This document shows, piece after piece, positions 1-5,668 of a stretch of DNA of 7,223 nt; the first letter of the stretch is position 1; every line of letters begins with the position of its first letter. Position numbers and translations under genes: made by a program. Origin of the DNA: Candidatus Merdenecus merdavium (GTDB taxonomy: Bacteria; Bacillota; Clostridia; Lachnospirales; Lachnospiraceae); contig DVLR01000267.1 in NCBI GenBank assembly GCA_018715425.1, positions 1 to 7,223 on the forward strand, read 5' to 3'. Under the pieces are notes generated by a model. That model worked only from the letters and a program-made list of their open reading frames with translations, ran no database searches and was not told the origin of the DNA.

Positions 1-1308
1 GAGTGATTTTATACCTTTTTGTTGTCCGAGGATATCTTTAAGGTAAGTTTCAATGAGGACTTTTTGTTCATCAAGTACAAAATTCCATATGTCATTTGAT
101 AAATTATCTTGTTCGGATTTAAAATTGTCGATAATGTTGTTATGTGCCTCAATGTTTTTATAGGTGATGGTGATAATATTATTTAATTTATCCAAGTCGG
201 GAGAAATGTCTGATAATGAAACTACATGGCTCGGCTCTTTTTCTTTTGCATTAATTGAAGACAGATTAATCTGTAGCAAATTGATGATATTTGCTTTTAG
301 ACATTGGAATTCTTCTGAGTTGAGTTTGCCAATGGTAAAAAAAGTATCTTGTTGTTCTATCTCTGATAAAACATTTGATAATTCAGAAACTAAAATTACA
401 TATTTTTGTTTATAAGACTGTATGAGTTTCACATCATTTTCATATTCTCCACTAAAAAAGAGCTCTACTTGCTGTTTGAATTCATCAGAAATGGTTTTTT
501 GTTGACAGAATGGACATGTTTCATCTTCTTGTAAATAAGATCTTCCAGTGTTAATCCAATCCGAATTCCCTAATTCATTTATCAGCTTTGAGATTGGCAA
601 AGAATTAGAACCAACCACTATTTTATTCCATATAGGTTCATCAATGATTTCAGAAAGGGAATTTTTTAAAATAAATTTAGTAAACGCAGGTAAATTTATT
701 TTTTCGGGTTTTGAAGCATATAGTGTAGTTGCTCGAGATGTTAACTCTTCAATTGTGAAGATACTTGGAGAATATGATTTATGCTTTAAAAGTACATTAT
801 CTTTAAATTTGTCTTTATTACCTCTTAAACCAGTAAAAGCAGGGGCAAAAATATTTTCATATTTTTTTAGAATAGCATTCCAAATATCATCACGAAATGT
901 ATTTTCTCTAGTGAGTATATCATTATTCTTTTTTTCTAATGATTTTTTTAAGCCAGTCAGTTCAGTTTCTTTTTTCTCAGCAACTAATTTTAACGTATTT
1001 AGACTATTAATCTCTTCAATGGTTGCTTCACCTAAAGTAAAAATACCAGCTATAGTTGAATTAGCTGTTGAGAAATTCGATTCTCTGAAGTTCCTATTAT
1101 ATACAACCGTATTTTGGGCTAAATTGTTTTTCCATGTGATATTGCAATTACTAAACTTAGTATCGGCTGGAACATCAAGAAAGTTGCTAATTGTGGACTT
1201 GCCACTTCCGTTAGAACCATAAATGAAATTGATTTTTTTACAATCGTCAATTGAAATACCATTTGAATCATAAGTAGCACAGCTTTTCATTGTTATTTTA
1301 TCTATCAA
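1..1308 (-). CDS. AAA_13-type P-loop ATPase with CPFC motif, N-terminal 436 residues (3' end outside window)
   Basis: This gene is open from a TTG start at 1308 to the window edge, giving 436 residues. The Walker A motif GSNGSGKST is at residues 31-39, directly after a beta strand (KINFIY). IFTLGE at 89-94 and the pattern W-x-x-x-GR-x-Y followed by CPFC at 265-268 are hallmarks of the AAA_13 family, which includes the tRNA anticodon nucleases PrrC and RloC. Glu/Lys-rich, probably coiled-coil stretches lie near 97-135 and 275-325, and CPFC could be a zinc-hook-like turn. I chose TTG 1308 over ATG 1290. It gives MIDKITMKS, the usual N-terminus of this family, and has an AGGGGG box (1322-1317) 8 nt upstream, while ATG 1290 has no nearby ribosome site. 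The signature motif, Walker B and any nuclease domain would lie beyond the window. A defence role is inferred from family and location; a general DNA-associated ATPase is also possible. Confidence 0.85.
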   Translation of the reverse strand, partial: MIDKITMKSCATYDSNGISIDDCKKINFIYGSNGSGKSTISNFLDVPADTKFSNCNITWKNNLAQNTVVYNRNFRESNFSTANSTIAGIFTLGEATIEEINSLNTLKLVAEKKETELTGLKKSLEKKNNDILTRENTFRDDIWNAILKKYENIFAPAFTGLRGNKDKFKDNVLLKHKSYSPSIFTIEELTSRATTLYASKPEKINLPAFTKFILKNSLSEIIDEPIWNKIVVGSNSLPISKLINELGNSDWINTGRSYLQEDETCPFCQQKTISDEFKQQVELFFSGEYENDVKLIQSYKQKYVILVSELSNVLSEIEQQDTFFTIGKLNSEEFQCLKANIINLLQINLSSINAKEKEPSHVVSLSDISPDLDKLNNIITITYKNIEAHNNIIDNFKSEQDNLSNDIWNFVLDEQKVLIETYLKDILGQQKGIKSL

Positions 1309-1332
1309 ACCCTTGTCCCCCTAGTATATAAA

Positions 1333-1833
1333 TTATTTATAATCCCACTGTAATTTCCACTCCACATACTCTTCCTTCGTGATTACCCCATTATGGTAGT
1401 CACGTTTTTTTTGCTGCCATTCTTTAAAGCACGTTCTGTATTCCGGCAATGCAAACATTACTGCAATCGGTGATTCAATAGCCTCCCCATCTGAACCAGT
1501 TGGAATCTTCATAGATGGCTTATCAACATCCTTATCCGTCTGAAATTCAAATAATGCTATCTGCAAGGGAAATTCTTCTTCAAACCAGAAAAAAGATTCC
1601 ATTACATCCAATGGATTATCAAATTCATATGTCTTTAGTGCATTGTAATTTACTTTTAAAATTTCAGCCATCTGGCGCAGCATAGGCTCCTTGATGGTTT
1701 TTCTATTGTCAGATTCATATTGTGAAATTCTGATGTCTGCACTTCCTGCATCAAAGCCCAGAGCAATTCCGAGTTCTTTTTGTGTCATACCTCGAAAGGT
1801 ACGGATAAATCGAATTCTCTTACCTGTTGTCAT
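1333..1833 (-). CDS. Cro/CI-type helix-turn-helix transcriptional regulator
   Basis: A 166-residue protein with a Cro/CI (HTH_3) DNA-binding domain at residues 4-68. The segment MTQKELGIALGF forms the first helix and turn, and IRISQYESDNR forms the recognition-helix end and the conserved Q-x-E-S motif. The remainder (70-166) is an acidic, aromatic domain ending in ITKEEYVEWKLQW. I recognise that tail from regulators beside integrase genes in Clostridia elements, but its ligand or partner is unknown. ATG 1833 has AGGAGG (1845-1840) 6 nt upstream. The gene is divergent from the xis-int operon, and its own promoter sits in the same intergenic region, so it probably represses or switches both directions. 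The ATPase gene starts 24 bp after its stop codon on the same strand, so the two are likely co-transcribed. Confidence 0.85.
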   Translation of the reverse strand: MTTGKRIRFIRTFRGMTQKELGIALGFDAGSADIRISQYESDNRKTIKEPMLRQMAEILKVNYNALKTYEFDNPLDVMESFFWFEEEFPLQIALFEFQTDKDVDKPSMKIPTGSDGEAIESPIAVMFALPEYRTCFKEWQQKKRDYHNGVITKEEYVEWKLQWDYK

Positions 1834-1862
1834 AGGAAACCTCCTGTATTTTTATTAAATCT

Positions 1863-1891
1863 AGTATAGCAGAGCCTGCTCTGAAACTCAA
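1863..1891 (-). promoter_or_regulatory. Sigma-A-type promoter for the HTH regulator and ATPase operon
   Basis: On the minus strand, TTGAGT (1891-1886) and TATACT (1868-1863) are separated by exactly 17 nt. Transcription would start near 1856, leaving a leader of about 20 nt that contains the AGGAGG site. The spacer holds a perfect inverted repeat, CAGAGC-CT-GCTCTG (1870-1883), placed where a bound repressor would block RNA polymerase. An ACTTAA box (1897-1902) lies just upstream of the -35. Confidence 0.65.
1870..1883. promoter_or_regulatory. Inverted repeat between -35 and -10 of the HTH promoter (possible operator)
   Basis: CAGAGC, two bases (CT), then GCTCTG form a perfect dyad of 6 bp arms. 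It falls wholly in the 17 nt spacer of the regulator's promoter. Autorepression by the HTH dimer is a reasonable reading, but the dyad differs from the TTAAGT boxes further right, so two proteins or two kinds of site may be involved. Confidence 0.4.
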
Positions 1892-1896
1892 CATAA

Positions 1897-2020
1897 ACTT
1901 AATAAAATTATCTTAATAAATAAAATTACGTTAAGTTAATGAAAAAGTATTGACTAATAAAAAAACATTAAGTATAATACAATACATAAATAGTACTTAA
2001 CGAAAAAACATTAAGTATAA
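1897..2020. repeat. Cluster of TTAAGT/ACTTAA boxes, including an 18 bp direct repeat
   Basis: The hexamer TTAAGT occurs forward at 1931-1936, 1968-1973 and 2011-2016, and reversed (ACTTAA) at 1897-1902 and 1995-2000. A near match, TCTTAA, lies at 1911-1916. Two of the forward copies belong to an exact 18 bp direct repeat, AAAAAACATTAAGTATAA, at 1960-1977 and 2003-2020, spaced 43 bp apart (about four helical turns). The first copy covers most of the -10 region of the plus-strand promoter and the second lies in the early transcript. This arrangement suggests a multi-site operator for the divergent HTH protein. In such AT-rich DNA some single boxes may be chance, but the 18 bp repeat is not. Confidence 0.6.
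1950..1978 (+). promoter_or_regulatory. Strong sigma-A-type promoter for the xis-int-mob operon
   Basis: TTGACT (1950-1955) and a consensus TATAAT (1973-1978) are separated by 17 nt. The promoter faces right toward xis and int, with a predicted start near 1985 and a leader of about 280 nt before xis. The -10 is embedded in the first copy of the 18 bp direct repeat, so a protein bound there would directly block transcription. Confidence 0.75.
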
Positions 2021-2264
2021 AAAGGAGGACAGATAAGAAAGAAATGAATTACTGAAAACTGAATAGCGATATATTTTGGCAACAGATTTTGCGGTGATAC
2101 CAGACATGGTGGAGCAAAACATAATGACACTCCTTTAAAGGGTGGGAAAGGATCTTGAACAGAAGAAGCCCACAGCTGTTAATGCAGCAGAGGTTACCTG
2201 AAATGGTAACACCAAGATATATATAGAACGCAAAACAACTTATAACACGAAAGGAGGCATGTGA
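1985..2264 (+). promoter_or_regulatory. Long structured leader of the xis-int operon with short ORFs
   Basis: No gene of normal size lies in these 280 bases. A strong AAGGAGG (2022-2028) is followed only by a three-codon ORF (ATG AAT TAC TGA from 2043), 14 nt away. A 20-codon frame opens at TTG 2076 (or ATG 2106) and ends at TAA 2136. An overlapping frame is open from 2128 to a TAG just before 2224. Structures include the palindrome CCTTTAAAGG (2132-2141), GCTG-6 nt-CAGC (2175-2188) and GTTACC-6 nt-GGTAAC (2193-2210). It could be a regulatory leader, part of the attachment or Xis-binding region, or the remains of a small gene. I cannot decide among these. Confidence 0.45.
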
Positions 2265-2453
2265 ATGGAAGCAAGTATGTTTATGGATGTAAATGAAGTG
2301 GTTGAAATCTTAGGAGTGAAAAAACCTACTGCATACAAAATTATTAGACAACTGAATGATGAGCTGAACGGCAAAGATTTTGTAACAATAGCTGGCAGAG
2401 TCAGCAGACAATATTTTATGGAACGTTTTTATGGCTTACAAAAAGCTAATTAA
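2265..2453 (+). CDS. xis: Excisionase-like small winged-helix DNA-binding protein
   Basis: A 62-residue basic protein. Residues 8-32 form a helix-turn-helix (MDVNEVVEILGVKKPTAYK then IIRQLN). Residues 38-50 (DFVTIAGRVSRQYF) look like the wing and closing strand. This fold and size match the excisionase or recombination directionality proteins encoded just before tyrosine integrases in Firmicutes elements. Such proteins bind and bend DNA at the element ends to favour excision over integration. ATG 2265 has AAGGAGG (2251-2257) 7 nt upstream; an ATG at 2259 is followed at once by a stop. int begins 22 bp after its stop codon, so the two are co-transcribed. The Xis role is inferred from fold and position; it could instead be an operon regulator. 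Confidence 0.75.
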   Translation: MEASMFMDVNEVVEILGVKKPTAYKIIRQLNDELNGKDFVTIAGRVSRQYFMERFYGLQKAN

Positions 2454-2475
2454 TAGAATTTAAGGAGGGCAATGA

Positions 2476-3585
2476 ATGTCAGCATACAAAGACCAGAAGA
2501 CCGGAAAGTGGTATGTATTTTTTTACTACCGCAATTGGAAGGGGGAGAATAAGGGTAAAACCAAAAGAGGCTTCGCAACGAAACGCGAGGCCTTGGAATG
2601 GGAACGAAATTTCAAGATGAAGCAGAGCGAAAACTTGGATATGACCATGAATGAGTTTTACAAATTATATGAAGAGGATATGAAGCCAAAGTTGAAATTA
2701 AACACGTGGCTTACAAAGAAGCACATTATCTCAGGAAAAGTATTACCATACTTTGGAGAACGCAAGATGAATGAAATTACAGCTGCTGATATTTTGAAGT
2801 GGCAGAATGTAATGATTGAATCAAAGAAAGAAAACGGTGAACGATTTAAGCCCGGTTATCTGAAAACAATTCATGATGAGCTGTCTTGTCTATTTAATCA
2901 TGCGGTGAGATTTTACAATCTGAATGAGAATCCATCTAAGAAAGCTGGAAATATGGGGAAAGAGTCCAAGGAAGAAATGCTTTTTTGGACAAAAGAGGAA
3001 TATTTGAAATTTGCAGATGTAATAAAAGATAAACCTCAATCCTATTATGCTTTTGAGATTTTATATTGGTGTGGTATTCGTGTTGGAGAACTACTTGCAC
3101 TGACCATGAATGATTTTGATTTGGAGAAGAAAATTTTAACCATTAATAAATCATATCAGAGATTAGAGGGCAAGGATGTAATTACTTCACCAAAGACAGC
3201 AAAAAGCAATCGTGTCATTTCTATGCCGGATTTTTTGGTAAATGAAATGAGGGATTATATGAATATGCTTTATAAATGCAAGCCAACAGATCGTTTGTTT
3301 CAGGTAACAAAAAGTTTTCTGCATCATGAAATGGATCGTGGGAGCAAAGGATCAGGAGTTAAGAGAATTACAATTCATGATTTAAGGCATTCTCATATTT
3401 CTTTGTTAATTGATGCTGGTTTTACTGCAGTTGATATTGCAAATAGGGTTGGGCATGAAAGTATTCGTATTACGTATCATTATAGCCATATGTTTCCGAG
3501 CAAGCAGATTGCAATGGCAGAGAGATTAAATTTTGAAAGAATGGAAAGTGAGGGCATGAACGATGAGCCAGAAGATACTAGATAA
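2476..3585 (+). CDS. int: Tyrosine recombinase / integrase of the mobile element
   Basis: A 369-residue site-specific recombinase that should cut and rejoin DNA at the attachment sites. Residues 1-50 form a basic arm-binding domain (YKDQKTGKWYVFFYYRNW, then KRGFATKREALEWE). Residues 55-145 are the SAM-like core-binding domain (TMNEFYKLYEEDMKP onward). The catalytic domain spans about 167-350. The active-site set is complete: Arg202 (CGIRVGEL), Lys240 (TSPKTAKSNR), His301 and Arg304 (HDLRHSH), His327 (RVGHES) and nucleophile Tyr336 (TYHYSHMFP). Length and domain order are those of Tn916/ICE-type integrases. ATG 2476 has AAGGAGG (2462-2468) 7 nt upstream. The last 23 bp overlap the mobC-like gene in another frame, so translation of the two may be coupled. 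Nothing suggests inactivation. Confidence 0.95.
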   Translation: MSAYKDQKTGKWYVFFYYRNWKGENKGKTKRGFATKREALEWERNFKMKQSENLDMTMNEFYKLYEEDMKPKLKLNTWLTKKHIISGKVLPYFGERKMNEITAADILKWQNVMIESKKENGERFKPGYLKTIHDELSCLFNHAVRFYNLNENPSKKAGNMGKESKEEMLFWTKEEYLKFADVIKDKPQSYYAFEILYWCGIRVGELLALTMNDFDLEKKILTINKSYQRLEGKDVITSPKTAKSNRVISMPDFLVNEMRDYMNMLYKCKPTDRLFQVTKSFLHHEMDRGSKGSGVKRITIHDLRHSHISLLIDAGFTAVDIANRVGHESIRITYHYSHMFPSKQIAMAERLNFERMESEGMNDEPEDTR

Positions 3586-3883
3586 AAAGAATCGTTGGAG
3601 AAGCTTAAATGTTGGATTTCGAATGTCTCCAGAGGAGGCAAAAGAACTGAATGACCGTGTGAAATTATGTGGGATGCAAAAGCAGGATTATTTAATCCAG
3701 AGTGCATTGTATCAGCAGATAACAGTTAGAGGTCACAAGGCAATGTATGACGAATTTCGAAAGCATTTAAAACATATCGAAAAGGAATTGATTCGTATTG
3801 AAAAAGCTTCAGATATGGAAGAGGAACTTCTTACTCCACTTCGAACAATTCTGGAAATTATGTCAGAAGTAAATAAATTGTAG
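3563..3883 (+). CDS. mobC: MobC-like relaxosome accessory protein (ribbon-helix-helix)
   Basis: A 106-residue protein. Residues 14-21 (SLNVGFRM) fit the DNA-contacting strand, and 22-51 fit the two helices of a ribbon-helix-helix domain (SPEEAKELNDRVKLCGM then QDYLIQSALYQQ). This matches MobC/mobilization-type proteins of Firmicutes. The C-terminal part (61-104) is two charged amphipathic helices rich in Glu and Lys, likely for oligomerization or relaxase contact. Such proteins bind near oriT and help the relaxase open and nick DNA. The start lies inside int, with GTGAGGG (3548-3554) 8 nt upstream. Unusually, it sits beside int and repA and about 2.1 kb from the relaxase gene. It could therefore instead be a regulator or a partner of the RepA-like protein; the gene symbol is provisional. 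Confidence 0.65.
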   Translation: MSQKILDKKNRWRSLNVGFRMSPEEAKELNDRVKLCGMQKQDYLIQSALYQQITVRGHKAMYDEFRKHLKHIEKELIRIEKASDMEEELLTPLRTILEIMSEVNKL

Positions 3884-3891
3884 GAGGCGCT

Positions 3892-4869
3892 ATGGGAGAA
3901 AAGAAAATTGAACTTAAGATGATTAATATGGCTGATATCATGGCTAGTCAGGTAGACTGGCTGTGGTATCCGTTTATCCCTTATGGGAAGCTTACCATTA
4001 TTCAAGGAGATCCAGGAGATGGGAAAAGTACTTTGATACTAAATGTTGCTGCTAGACTATCCAAAGGGGAAGGATTCGATGAGGATATGACACCGATGGA
4101 GCCAATGAATGTGATTTATCAGACTGCTGAGGATGGACTTGCTGATACAGTAAAACCAAGACTTGAACAAGCAGGAGCAGATTGTAGTCGGATCTCTATA
4201 ATTGATGAAAGTGAGAAATCCATTTCTATGGTGGATGAACGATTGGAGGAAGCTATTGTTAGGCAGAAAGCAAAGCTTCTGATATTAGATCCAATTCAGG
4301 CATACTTAGGTGGCGGTACAGATATGAATCGTGCTAATGAAGCTAGAGATATGACAAAAAAGCTTGGGGCATTAGCTGAAAAAACAGGATGTGCCATTGT
4401 TCTTATCGGTCATATGAATAAAGCAGGTGGTAATAAGGCGGCGTACCGTGGAATGGGTTCCATTGATTTTTTCGCTGTAGCAAGAAGCGTTATTCTTGTT
4501 GGAAGAATTGAAGGGCAGGATAATATGCGAGCAGTGATACAGATAAAAAACAATCTGGCGACGTTTGGTCATGCCAAAGCGTTTGAACTGTGTAAAGAGG
4601 GATTTCGCTGGTGTGGTGATTATGAAATCACAGCTGATGAGGTTCTAGGTGGAATTATTCCAAAAGGTAGTAAACTTGAGCAGGCGAAACAGTTCTTACG
4701 AGAGTTGTCGGGAGAAAACGTGAAGATTCTCAGTACAGAAATTATTGAGCAGGCAAAGCAGGAGGGAATATCTAAGCGAACCTTAGAAACTGCCAAAAGT
4801 GAACTTGGCATAAATGCTAAAAGGGTTAATAACAGCTGGTATTGGGATCTAAGCAGTAATGAAGCATAG
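3892..4869 (+). CDS. repA: RepA-like hexameric helicase ATPase (AAA_25 / RecA-DnaB fold)
   Basis: A 325-residue P-loop ATPase. Walker A is GDPGDGKST at 39-47, after the hydrophobic strand KLTIIQ. Walker B is KLLILDP at 128-134. The strand AIVLIGHMNK (168-177) and the segment KAAYRGMGSIDF (182-193) with its Arg fit the sensor and arginine-finger regions of RSF1010 RepA-type helicases. Residues about 258-320 form a C-terminal helical or winged-helix region (SKLEQAKQFL, then ISKRTLETAKSELGI and SWYWDL), as in primase-associated or initiator versions. It would unwind DNA for element replication or processing in the cytoplasm. ATG 3892 follows the mobC stop by 8 bp, and its AGGAGG (3882-3887) overlaps that stop codon, so translation is coupled. 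The repeat cluster directly downstream supports a replication role. The gene symbol is by analogy only. Confidence 0.8.
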   Translation: MGEKKIELKMINMADIMASQVDWLWYPFIPYGKLTIIQGDPGDGKSTLILNVAARLSKGEGFDEDMTPMEPMNVIYQTAEDGLADTVKPRLEQAGADCSRISIIDESEKSISMVDERLEEAIVRQKAKLLILDPIQAYLGGGTDMNRANEARDMTKKLGALAEKTGCAIVLIGHMNKAGGNKAAYRGMGSIDFFAVARSVILVGRIEGQDNMRAVIQIKNNLATFGHAKAFELCKEGFRWCGDYEITADEVLGGIIPKGSKLEQAKQFLRELSGENVKILSTEIIEQAKQEGISKRTLETAKSELGINAKRVNNSWYWDLSSNEA

Positions 4870-4879
4870 AATATCAGGA

Positions 4880-4938
4880 AGAACGCAACATTGCAATGTA
4901 TCAAGATTTGCGGTCTTGTCTTTGCGATGTTGTTCTTA
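4880..4938. repeat. Long imperfect inverted repeat after the RepA-like gene
   Basis: AAGAACGCAACATTGCA near 4880-4896 is nearly the reverse complement of TGCGATGTTGTTCTT at 4924-4938, with one mismatch and a 2 nt gap. Within the loop, CAAGA (4902-4906) pairs with TCTTG (4914-4918). There is no T-run after it, so it is not a standard intrinsic terminator. It contains several of the TTGC-type iterons described separately. Confidence 0.55.
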
Positions 4939-5002
4939 TAATAAATCAAGATTGCAAAATGTAAGGTTGCAATTAGAGGCTACTTGCGGTGTTGCGGTCT
5001 TG
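4886..5002. repeat. Iteron-like repeats (TTGCGGTSTTG family), candidate replication origin
   Basis: The 11-mer TTGCGGTCTTG occurs exactly at 4908-4918 and 4992-5002. Close variants are TTGCGATGTTG (4922-4932), TTGCGGTGTTG (4984-4994, overlapping the last copy by 3 bp) and TTGCAATGTTG on the minus strand (4896-4886). More degenerate TTGCAA units begin at 4952 and 4967. ATCAAGATT is also repeated at 4900-4908 and 4945-4953. A dense set of short, mostly same-direction repeats immediately behind a RepA-like helicase gene is the usual look of an iteron origin. An operator or mRNA structure upstream of tnpV is the main alternative. Confidence 0.55.
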
Positions 5003-5028
5003 AAATAAATGAAAGGAATTATAAAATC

Positions 5029-5409
5029 ATGAGAAAACAAACCATATTTGAAAAATTAGAAATTGAATATCAGGAGATTGATGGGATATTTTATCCTGTC
5101 TTATCTGTTCCTACAGAAGAAGAACAACTAAAAGACGTAGGGAAGTATGGAAGAATGTGGATTGGTTATATGAAGAGTATTTATCCAATTCGATATCGTA
5201 GTCTGGTGAGATATGGAGAATTGAATAGCAAAGCAATGGATGTAAATGAAGTTGCATATGAGTTGCTTGATGATATTGAAAGTGGATGGTTGCAGAAGCA
5301 CAAACCAAGAAATGCAAATTCTTTTATGGAGCAGTTACACCTTCGGAATCAGGCGAGGATGATGGCAGAAGAAATGGTGCTTCATGACGTAGTGTATCAG
5401 TTTCATTAA
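5029..5409 (+). CDS. tnpV: TnpV-family transposon-encoded protein
   Basis: A 126-residue soluble protein that I recognise as the TnpV family first described from the clostridial transposon Tn4451. The characteristic pattern is an N-terminal TIFEKL...YQEIDGIFYPVLSVP-type strand pair (residues 5-28), an acidic EEEQ and a conserved KYGRMWIGYMK segment (39-49). RYRSLVRYGELN (55-66) and a C-terminal helix (about 100-120, QLHLRNQARMMAEEMV) follow. Its biochemical role is not established; it has been discussed as Xis-like, but Tn4451 excision needs only TnpX. I chose ATG 5029 because family members start at this point and AAAGGA (5012-5017) lies upstream. The longer frame from TTG 4984 would add residues read through the iterons. 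It sits between the repA-like gene and the relaxase region. Confidence 0.8.
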   Translation: MRKQTIFEKLEIEYQEIDGIFYPVLSVPTEEEQLKDVGKYGRMWIGYMKSIYPIRYRSLVRYGELNSKAMDVNEVAYELLDDIESGWLQKHKPRNANSFMEQLHLRNQARMMAEEMVLHDVVYQFH

Positions 5410-5412
5410 ATT

Positions 5413-5500
5413 GTGATAGCAGTTTATGCTGTCATTTTGGGGTAGTGATAGTAAAAAGTGCTATTAAAGGGAGAAAGTGAGTGTATATTGTGCTATCACT
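5413..5500. repeat. GTGATAG repeats with an inverted partner
   Basis: GTGATAGC at 5413-5420 and AGTGATAG at 5444-5451 are direct copies. AGTGCTATCAC-like sequence at 5492-5500 (GCTATCACT) is the reverse complement of both, allowing two alternative stems. It is either a binding-site array or alternative structures at the operon end. Confidence 0.45.
5414..5438 (+). terminator. Possible intrinsic terminator after tnpV
   Basis: TGATAGCA (5414-5421) pairs with TGCTGTCA (5427-5434) through a 5 nt loop, with one G-U pair, and TTTT (5435-5438) follows. It begins 5 bp after the tnpV stop codon. The stem is AT-rich and the T-run short, so termination would be partial at best. The same GTGATAGC sequence also pairs with GCTATCAC at 5492-5499, so it may belong to the wider repeat region instead. 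Confidence 0.4.
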
Positions 5501-5556
5501 CGAACTAATATGGTTAATCGTGGTAGGAGTTCTCAATACCATATTTACGAATCGGT

Positions 5557-5601
5557 AGGACTTTGTCCTATCATTTGTGTTTATTGGCAGGACAAAGTCC
5601 T
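5557..5601. repeat. Paired hairpins that are also perfect inverted repeats of each other
   Basis: AGGACTTTGTCCT (5557-5569) and AGGACAAAGTCCT (5589-5601) are exact 13 bp reverse complements, separated by 19 nt. Each one is itself a small hairpin with 5 bp arms and a 3 nt loop. The flanks add two further G-C pairs beyond one mismatch. The DNA can therefore form either two small hairpins or one long stem. Confidence 0.8.
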
Positions 5602-5640
5602 TCCAGAAAATATTAATATTACAGGATTTACCTATGATAT

Positions 5641-5664
5641 GCGGAGTCACCATGGTGAGTCCGC
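5641..5664. repeat. Near-perfect palindrome around CACCATGGTG
   Basis: GCGGA and TCCGC enclose a T-A pair and the perfect 10 bp palindrome CACCATGGTG, with a single G-G mismatch on each arm. The right edge continues into TCCGCTATA, which recurs at 5730-5738 at the edge of another hairpin. Confidence 0.7.
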
Positions 5665-5668
5665 TATA

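Noticed and set aside
164..415. 83-residue plus-strand frame
   Set aside because: Also antisense to the ATPase and without recognisable features.
548..1222. 224-residue open frame on the plus strand
   Set aside because: It lies antisense to the AAA_13 ATPase, whose Walker A, IFTLGE and CPFC motifs show the minus strand is coding. The plus-strand product is low-complexity, Phe/Ser/Leu-rich and lacks a ribosome site.
2016..2021. Second TATAAA as an extra promoter -10
   Set aside because: It comes from the second copy of the 18 bp repeat, and the hexamer at the right distance upstream (GTACTT) is a poor -35.
1834..2264. Attachment site (att core) beside xis/int
   Set aside because: It would be a reasonable place to look, but without the other element end no direct repeat can be recognised, so no att site is claimed.
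4984..5028. Longer tnpV starting at TTG 4984
   Set aside because: The extra 15 residues are read through the iterons, no ribosome site precedes the TTG, and the family starts at the ATG at 5029.
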